The translations under genes were made by a program, and so were the position numbers. Positions 58,507-64,000 of a DNA stretch of 64,000 nt are shown piece by piece; position 1 is the first letter of the stretch; each line of letters begins with the position of its first letter. A model generated the notes under the pieces. The model searched no databases. It was not told the origin of the DNA and saw nothing but the letters and a program-made list of their open reading frames with translations. The DNA is from DASXRU01 sp033856235 (GTDB taxonomy: Bacteria > Acidobacteriota > Blastocatellia > Pyrinomonadales > Pyrinomonadaceae), in the NCBI GenBank assembly GCA_033856235.1, contig JAWVFI010000047.1, forward strand, positions 34,951-98,950. Direction: 5' to 3'.

Positions 58507-59325
58507 TCAGCGCGACGAAAGCGGTTGTCCCTGGATCCCGAACGCCTGCGGATTTTCGCCAATGATCGCGGCGGCGAAAAAGCGAGGGACGTAGAAGACA
58601 CTCTCGGAGCGAAAAGTTTCATCCAGTTTGCTTCGGTCAGCGGTCAGGGCGCAGATGCTGCACTGCTTGGTCTGATCGTTTATCAGGAACTTCACTTCGC
58701 GGGCGGTCCTGTCCGTCCCCCGGTTATATGAGAGCAGTGCCAGCGCTTCCTTCATCGGATCGCCCTTGAACGACTCCAGACTATCCGTGATGTAACGCGC
58801 CGCAGCGTCGGCGGATTTCCCTACGTCCAACAAGTCGGCCACGGACAGGCCGTATTTCTCTCCGGTCTGCGGCAGAAACTGAAACATCCCAATGGCGCCC
58901 ATTTGATTTGGTGACTCGAGGTTCACGTATTCGGATTCGACCCAGGGAATGTACAGGCCAATCAGCGGCGAAACATTGCGCGCTTTAAACGCAGCAATCA
59001 ACATTGGTGCCTGGCCCTGCGCCCGCTCAAACACAACTCGGAGATTCCGCGGACTCGCGTTCCCACCGCCCGGGTTGTCGATGCGGCGCATGTATTGATT
59101 GACTGATTGTTGGATATCACCCTCGAAAGACGCGGTGAATTCATATTCACTACCGGACATTTCCCGCGCGATGCGACGCGCTTGCTCGGAAACAAACGCG
59201 GACCGCTCGGCATGTGTCATCTGTTGATAGGTTTTGCCGGCCTGCTGTGCCTGGGTGGGGTGAGCGTTGATAGTTAGGGAAACGATTAGAGCTAAGAGTA
59301 TCAGCTGCATTTTGTGTGGTCTCAT
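58507..59325 (-). CDS. Periplasmic lytic transglycosylase (SLT-type)
   Basis: 272 residues. Signal peptide (QLILLALIVSLTINAHPTQAQ), then a helical domain and the SLT fold with catalytic Glu in YIPWVESEYVNLE and MGAIGMFQFLPQTGEKYG, and LSYNRG later. Cleaves peptidoglycan between MurNAc and GlcNAc. Ends ETFRSESVFYVPRFFAAAII, ENPQAFGI, nearly repeated in the kinase gene at 60372. ATG 59325 used because AGGATAAAAGAA precedes it; the GTG at 59340 is less likely. Confidence 0.9.
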   Translation of the reverse strand: MRPHKMQLILLALIVSLTINAHPTQAQQAGKTYQQMTHAERSAFVSEQARRIAREMSGSEYEFTASFEGDIQQSVNQYMRRIDNPGGGNASPRNLRVVFERAQGQAPMLIAAFKARNVSPLIGLYIPWVESEYVNLESPNQMGAIGMFQFLPQTGEKYGLSVADLLDVGKSADAAARYITDSLESFKGDPMKEALALLSYNRGTDRTAREVKFLINDQTKQCSICALTADRSKLDETFRSESVFYVPRFFAAAIIGENPQAFGIQGQPLSSR

Positions 59326-59398
59326 TTCTTTTATCCTCACTGTTTGATTGAAATCCTAAAGCCTTCCGGCCAACAACGCGAACTCGCCTGCATACTGT

Positions 59399-59627
59399 TA
59401 AGCGAGAAACAAGCCGCAATAGTGTTCATTTTTTAAATGCGGTGGCTGAGTGTAGCGGCGACACCGCTTTGAATATTCTGGGGGGAAAAACGCAAGCTGA
59501 AGCTTGAACTCTATACGCCTGTCGCGCGCGTTGAGGCTTCGAACCCAACAGGTGTTCAGAGTTCAAACTTTAGTTTGCGTTGTCGCGGGCAATTCGGTAA
59601 GCGAGAAAAAGACACAAAAGTGTTCAT
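59399..59627 (+). promoter_or_regulatory. Direct repeat in the divergent promoter region
   Basis: TAAGCGAGAAA (59399-59409) ... AGTGTTCAT (59421-59429) recurs at 59598-59608 and 59619-59627 with spacings 22 and 21. The region separates the divergent LT gene from the sigma/kinase operon. Could be operators or ECF-sigma promoters; this is inference. Confidence 0.35.
59490..59581. repeat. Dispersed palindrome, GCAAACT family (third copy)
   Basis: ACGCAAGCTGAAGCTTGAACT and complementary GAGTTCAAACTTTAGTTTGCGT. Lies between the two direct repeats of the divergent promoter region. Confidence 0.8.
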
Positions 59628-59720
59628 CGCTGCTCGAGAAACTTTTGTTGGTCGGACGCTGCTGAAAAAGGATCGACAAACTGAAGTTTGTCGGACCTTC
59701 TGGTGCTAGAATCGGCGCCG

Positions 59721-60293
59721 ATGACGACTCTCTCTGCAGATAACTTGACGGGCCTGCTCTTCGAATGGCGACAGGGAGACGAGGCGGCGCTCGATAAACT
59801 AACGCCCCTGGTATATGACGAGCTGCGTCGCATCGCGCATCGTTACGTGCAACGCGAGCGCGATGGCCATACTTTGCAGACGACTGCGCTGGTTAATGAA
59901 GCTTATCTGCGCTTGGCAGGGCAACAGAAGATCGAATGGCAGAGTCGCGCACATTTCTTTGCCGTCACCGCTCACGTGATGCGGCACATTTTGATCGATC
60001 ACGCGCGGCGCCATCACTACGCGAAACGCGGCGGCGGCGCGCAGCACGTACCCCTTGACGAAGCAGCCGGCATGTCTGCTCAACGTGCAGCGGAACTGGT
60101 GGCGTTGGATGAAGCTCTGGATGAACTCGCGAAACTCGATCCGCGCAAAAGCCGCGTGGTGGAACTGCGTTATTTTGGCGGCTTGAGCATGGAAGAAACG
60201 GCAGAGGTTTTGGAAGTCTCGCTGATGACCGTGCGGCGCGATTGGCGCGTCGCGAAAGCATGGCTGTTTAAGGCAGTAAATGGTAAATCGTAA
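59721..60293 (+). CDS. ECF-family RNA polymerase sigma factor (acidobacterial type)
   Basis: 190 residues. Region 2: LTPLVYDELRRIAHRYVQRERDGHTLQTTALVNEAYLRL, and HFFAVTAHVMRHILIDHARR; region 4: LDPRKSRVVELRYFGGLSMEETAEVLEVS with a helix-turn-helix TVRRDWRVAKAWL. This is the large subfamily with TIGR02999-like features that is common in Acidobacteria, usually paired with a Ser/Thr kinase. ATG 59721 chosen; an upstream in-frame ATG is unsupported. Its product likely transcribes the adjacent kinase or its own promoter. Confidence 0.92.
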   Translation: MTTLSADNLTGLLFEWRQGDEAALDKLTPLVYDELRRIAHRYVQRERDGHTLQTTALVNEAYLRLAGQQKIEWQSRAHFFAVTAHVMRHILIDHARRHHYAKRGGGAQHVPLDEAAGMSAQRAAELVALDEALDELAKLDPRKSRVVELRYFGGLSMEETAEVLEVSLMTVRRDWRVAKAWLFKAVNGKS

Positions 60294-60371
60294 ATGGTAA
60301 ATGGTAATTAACCATCAGTGCGGTCTGTCTTATCCATTCACTATTTACCATTTACCATTCACCAGTAACAA

Positions 60372-62351
60372 ATGACCCCTGAACGCTGGCAACAAGTAGA
60401 AGAGGTTTTGCAGCGAGCGCTGGATCGCCCGCCGACGGATCGCGCCTCGTTTCTGGACGCCGCTTGCGCCGGAGATTTGGACTTGAGAGCAGACGCCACT
60501 TCGTTGATCAGTGCCTACGAGGACGCCGGCGATTTTATTGAGCAGCCGGCGCTCACACATGATGCGCATCTGTTACTCGGCAACGATTCCGAACACCAGC
60601 TTGGTCGGGAGATAGGCGCTTACACAATTATTGAAAGACTGGGCGCCGGAGGCATGGGCGAAGTCTACCTGGCCCAGGACGCGCGCCTGGGCCGTCTGGT
60701 CGCTTTAAAAATTCTCCCCTCTTACTTTGCTTCGGACGATGCCCGCTTGCGTCGTTTTCAGAGGGAGGCTCAGGCCGCTTCCGCCCTGAACCATCCCAAC
60801 ATTTTGACGATTCATGAGGTGGGCGAAGCGGATGACGCGCGTTTCATCGCCACTGAGTTTATCGAAGGCCAAACCCTTCGCGAATTAATTGGCACCCAGA
60901 AACTCTCGCTTGCCGAGATCCTGGATGTAACCGAGCAGGTAGCCTCCGCGCTTTCGGCCGCGCATGCGGCGGGAATTGTTCATCGCGACATCAAACCGGA
61001 GAACATCATGCGCCGGCCGGACGGGCTGGTGAAGATTCTTGATTTTGGCATCGCGAAACTGGTGGAGCCGCCGGCCCATTCTTCCGCGTCGCTGACAACC
61101 AGGACCCATACTGAAATTGGAGTGGTCATGGGCACAGTCGGCTACATGTCACCGGAACAGGCGCGCGGCTTGGAGGTCGATGAGCGCACAGACATCTGGA
61201 GCCTGGGAGTCGTCCTCTATGAAATGCTGACCGGAGTTCAGCCCTTTCGGGGTGCGACCCGCATAGACACCATGGTCGCAATTCTGGAACGTGAACCGGC
61301 GAGGCTTTCTGAAGTTGCGAATTTCCTTTATCCGGAGTCTGGTCCGATGCAGCACATCGTCGATAAAGCTCTGCAGAAAGTAGAGAGCCTGCGCTATCAG
61401 ACCTCTACAGAGTTATTGGACGATCTGAAGAGTGTCCGGATTGATCTCGAAGCTGGTTCGGTCGCTATCAACAACTCAGACAGTCCCTCTCAAGCACGTC
61501 GTTCAACTCTGAGTTCTTACCTCGCGATCCTGGTCGTCGCTGGCGTATTGCTGGCAGTGATTGCCGGCGCTCTTCTTTACAGACGTTCGCTCGCCCGATC
61601 GGGAAGCCCTCGACTGGCTGAAGGAACGAGCGCCAAACTTTACACGCAAATGAGCGAAGCCGAGCGGCTGAGGTTTGTGGCCGACCAGGAACAACGCATC
61701 TCACTGATGATGGGTGATCGCCCGGTCAAGCTGAACGACGAAGCTGTTCGGGCGATTAAGGCTTTTGTGGATCATTATGTTGCCTTCGACAATCACACCG
61801 ATCGCCATGACAGCCTGGGCGAAGTCTATGGCCGAGCGAAACCATACGTGCCGTTGATTGCCGAATCATTTGCGGCGCGCAGGGTGCCAGTGATCATTGG
61901 AATCTACCTGCCGGTAATTGAATCGGCCTATCGCGATTGTTATGAGAACCAAGTAGGCGCTAAAGGCCTGTTTCAGTTTTTGCCAGAAACAGCAAAAAAT
62001 TATGGGGTCGAGCGAGACGAGATGTGCGACGCGAAGAAGATGACTCCAGCGGCGGCGCACTACATCGCCGATCGGATGGCGGAACTGGGTGAGGACGCGG
62101 AAAGCGTGACCCTCGTGCTTGTGAGTTACAACCGTGGACCGGAATCGGTACGTGATGAGTTGCGTCAATTAAGGGGAACCGAAAACTACGAGAGGAATTT
62201 TTGGACGCTTTACGCCCACCGCAACGAGCTGGATGAGAGTTTTCGGAGAGAGAGTGCTTATTACGTCCCGAACTTTTTTGCCGCGGCAATTATTGGTGAG
62301 AATCCCCAAAATTTCGGGCTACAGCAGCCGCCGCTTTCCAGCCTGAAATGA
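60372..62351 (+). CDS. Transmembrane Ser/Thr protein kinase with extracytoplasmic lytic-transglycosylase-like domain
   Basis: 659 residues. An N-terminal helical segment (~1-75, as in acidobacterial kinases), then a kinase domain: GAGGMGEVYLAQD, catalytic Lys113, HRDIKPEN (Asp206), DFGIA (Asp224), and the substrate-binding TVGYMSPEQ. A membrane helix at ~383-403 (YLAILVVAGVLLAVIAGALLY). The outside part (~420-659) is an SLT fold with IYLPVIESAYRDC (Glu517) and AKGLFQFLPETAKNYG, and LVSYNRG. The end (ESAYYVPNFFAAAIIGENPQ) is nearly the same as in the transglycosylase at 58507. The outer domain could sense or cleave peptidoglycan. Kinases of this type normally end in WD40, TPR or PASTA-like repeats, so the SLT end is unusual. 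Confidence 0.9.
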   Translation: MTPERWQQVEEVLQRALDRPPTDRASFLDAACAGDLDLRADATSLISAYEDAGDFIEQPALTHDAHLLLGNDSEHQLGREIGAYTIIERLGAGGMGEVYLAQDARLGRLVALKILPSYFASDDARLRRFQREAQAASALNHPNILTIHEVGEADDARFIATEFIEGQTLRELIGTQKLSLAEILDVTEQVASALSAAHAAGIVHRDIKPENIMRRPDGLVKILDFGIAKLVEPPAHSSASLTTRTHTEIGVVMGTVGYMSPEQARGLEVDERTDIWSLGVVLYEMLTGVQPFRGATRIDTMVAILEREPARLSEVANFLYPESGPMQHIVDKALQKVESLRYQTSTELLDDLKSVRIDLEAGSVAINNSDSPSQARRSTLSSYLAILVVAGVLLAVIAGALLYRRSLARSGSPRLAEGTSAKLYTQMSEAERLRFVADQEQRISLMMGDRPVKLNDEAVRAIKAFVDHYVAFDNHTDRHDSLGEVYGRAKPYVPLIAESFAARRVPVIIGIYLPVIESAYRDCYENQVGAKGLFQFLPETAKNYGVERDEMCDAKKMTPAAAHYIADRMAELGEDAESVTLVLVSYNRGPESVRDELRQLRGTENYERNFWTLYAHRNELDESFRRESAYYVPNFFAAAIIGENPQNFGLQQPPLSSLK

Positions 62352-62352
62352 A

Positions 62353-62388
62353 ATGTAGGGGCGGCACTCCGTGGCCGCCCCCTTCGTT
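62353..62388. repeat. TAGGGGCGGCACTCCG arm
   Basis: TGTAGGGGCGGCACTCCGTG GCCGCCCCC, one arm of the family at 10097 and 54756, with its own GGGGCGGC/GCCGCCCC hairpin. Confidence 0.7.
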
Positions 62389-62476
62389 GCTTCAACGTGC
62401 TCAAAGTCTACGTGAAAGAGTGCGTCAGGCTGCGGCGGCAAGAATTTTTATAGCATCTCAAAACTCTTTTGTAATT

Positions 62477-62531
62477 AAAGGGTAGAGGAACGCAGAACTG
62501 TTGAAAGTTTTGCGCTCCTCTACCCTTTTTT
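62477..62531. terminator. Bidirectional terminator-like hairpin
   Basis: AAAGGGTAGAGGA with complementary TCCTCTACCCTTTTTT, 10+ bp and flanked by A and T runs. Between the convergent kinase and partial surface gene. Confidence 0.75.
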
Positions 62532-62558
62532 ACAGGCTGTCGAACTTTGCTGAAGATT

Positions 62559-64000
62559 CTAGTGTCCGCACTCCTGATTGCTGTGCGAGATAATGGAGCT
62601 GAAACGGCTCTGATACTCTGCGGAAGTAATGAAGGCGCAGACCATAGCTCTGTGGTTACCTGGCGCTCTGTTGTTCAGGACATCCAGCCAGAAGTTATAG
62701 CCGCCATCTTCCGGGTCGCGTCTGAGGTAGCCGAAATATTCCATCTGCACAAACGAGCGATTGTATTCGGCCTGTTTGAACGAGCTATTCTCGATTGCCG
62801 CTCTCAGCGCAAGGCTTCGGCTTTCGTTTTCGCTGTTGCCTGCATTGTAGCTATTGATGAGAGCCGCGCGCTCTGGGGACAGGTCAACTCCTGTCGCTTG
62901 ATTGATGTTCTGAATCAAAGCATCAACAAAGCTGTCCGCAGTGTTTGCGCTGCCGTATTTCTGCACAAACTCGGCTCTCTGCACGAAAGCCTCTGCGAAG
63001 GCAAGCTTGCTCGCATCCAGATTGCTGCTGCCGACAATCTGTGTTCGGTCTGTTGAGAATTCCGCATAGCCCAATTGTCTTCCCAATCCCGCTTTGTAGA
63101 GACGATAGATGAATGAGCCGGTCTGCTGAAACTCTTCGCTCATGAAGAATGCAGCCGAGACATCCAGACGCATCCGGCGCACACAATCTGCATTGAAGTG
63201 GCAATCCTCAAACCTTGCCGTCCAGTAGCTCAAGCCTCCGCTGTCAGGCTCTCTTCCTAAGAAATCAAGGTATTGCTGTCTTACAAAGTACATATCTGTG
63301 TCGAGTGGATTAGCTGTCTGTGCTGCATTAGCTTCAGCAGTAAAGACTGCATCCGTTCTATTGCCTAGCAGAGAGAAAGAGCGTGATTGTGGTGCAAATG
63401 AGTGATTTGCTAACTCTGGTGTAACTGTGTAGAAGCCAGCAGGTTCAAGGTTATCGAAATGATAGAAGCCTTTTGCATCGGTGATTGTTCGCCTTGTTTC
63501 TGCTCCGCTTAAAGTAACTACTGTTCCTGAGACTGCATTGCCCTCTGCTGTGGTGATTCTTCCACTGATAATTGAGGGTGCGGCTGTCGGGGCTATGAGC
63601 AACAGTTGTGCAGCAAACTCTGATGTATCCAGCGGTGTGGCTGCTCTTGTTGCTGTAGCAGTGATGTATTGTCCTGCCGGAACCCCCTGAGCGAATGTGG
63701 CTGAGACTGTGCCGTTGCCGCTTCCGTCTGTTGTTAACTGGCGCGTACCGCGATAGGTTCTGCCCTGACGTTCGTTGGTAGTATTGGAATAGAAGTCTAT
63801 GTTGAATGTAGTTGTGGCTGTGCTGTTGAGGGTGGCTGTGACTGCATGAAGAGTTGGATCATATGTGAGAGTGGGATAGTTCTGTAGATTGTTTGGGCCT
63901 GTATCTCCATCTCCGGCATCGTTGGTCTCTATAGATGCGTTATCTCCCTGATCAATACCAGTATTCACATTGGAGAAGATGGAATTGCCTCTGATTGCAT
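62559..64000 (-). CDS. Large secreted protein with DUF4214 C-terminus (N-terminal part outside window)
   Basis: The frame is open to the right edge (its last codons read AIRGNSIFSNVNTGIDQG), so this is a partial C-terminal part of ~480 residues. Order: end of a beta-helix/cadherin-like region (NNLQNYPTLTYD), a carboxypeptidase-regulatory-like beta sandwich (ISGRITTAEGNAVSGTVVTL), and DUF4214 (YFVRQQYLDFLGREPDSGGL) ending SNQECGH. The same tail occurs at 19073 and 24437, so this is the third copy of the C-terminal module. Probably secreted and anchored at the surface. Confidence 0.88.
   Translation of the reverse strand, partial: AIRGNSIFSNVNTGIDQGDNASIETNDAGDGDTGPNNLQNYPTLTYDPTLHAVTATLNSTATTTFNIDFYSNTTNERQGRTYRGTRQLTTDGSGNGTVSATFAQGVPAGQYITATATRAATPLDTSEFAAQLLLIAPTAAPSIISGRITTAEGNAVSGTVVTLSGAETRRTITDAKGFYHFDNLEPAGFYTVTPELANHSFAPQSRSFSLLGNRTDAVFTAEANAAQTANPLDTDMYFVRQQYLDFLGREPDSGGLSYWTARFEDCHFNADCVRRMRLDVSAAFFMSEEFQQTGSFIYRLYKAGLGRQLGYAEFSTDRTQIVGSSNLDASKLAFAEAFVQRAEFVQKYGSANTADSFVDALIQNINQATGVDLSPERAALINSYNAGNSENESRSLALRAAIENSSFKQAEYNRSFVQMEYFGYLRRDPEDGGYNFWLDVLNNRAPGNHRAMVCAFITSAEYQSRFSSIISHSNQECGH

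Overview
The window is a gene-dense piece of a bacterial chromosome of moderately high GC. Several things point to Acidobacteriota, probably class Blastocatellia: three secreted von Willebrand A proteins of the acidobacterial type, large surface proteins ending in a carboxypeptidase-like plus DUF4214 module, an ECF sigma factor paired with a membrane Ser/Thr kinase, and many intergenic palindromes built from repeated short words. The organism is an inference; no rRNA is present.

Region 1 (1-10200) is the most unusual. After the start of a solute symporter operon on the minus strand comes an array of 30 tRNA genes on the plus strand (1778-7236). By anticodon they cover all 20 amino acids, including an initiator-like tRNA, and nearly every sense codon; only GGA has no obvious reader. 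An HNH endonuclease gene sits inside the array and a small phage-like ORF lies in one spacer. Downstream are a small gene broken by an in-frame TGA, a TROVE/vWA (Ro60-type) protein, and three tandem RNA genes with the hallmarks of Y RNAs: covarying end-pairing stems, a shared GAATGC motif on the 5' strand and TCTTGTC on the 3' strand. The third Y RNA contains a circularly permuted tRNA-like module with a G3:U70-type pair. Together they look like an integrated tRNA supply and RNA-binding island.

Region 2 (10200-19000) holds a nickel/cobalt transporter, pyrophosphatase, a large catalase with a ferritin-like partner, a remnant of a DUF4062 protein, an ordinary tRNA-Ala(CGC), the alanyl-tRNA editing protein AlaX and a lipid kinase. 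Region 3 (19000-31000) is mostly two giant secreted proteins sharing a C-terminal module with a third, partial protein at the right edge. Region 4 (31000-36000) has a vWA protein, IMP dehydrogenase, a RodZ-like membrane HTH protein and a RAYT transposase flanked by a perfect 30-bp inverted repeat.

Region 5 (36000-43600) is a bacterial microcompartment locus: two hexameric shell proteins, one pentameric vertex protein, an acylating aldehyde dehydrogenase with a long tail, an ACT protein (UPF0237), a zinc-ribbon tail-anchored protein, a UPF0210 protein, a thioredoxin-like protein and a histidine phosphatase. No classical signature enzyme is present, so UPF0210/ACT is the candidate defining pair.

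Region 6 (43600-64000) carries small membrane and stress genes, two more vWA proteins, TerC, a PpiD/SurA chaperone, a thiolase, an orphan PD-(D/E)XK nuclease, a lytic transglycosylase, and an ECF sigma/Ser-Thr kinase pair. In that pair the kinase carries an extracytoplasmic lytic-transglycosylase domain related to the neighbouring enzyme.
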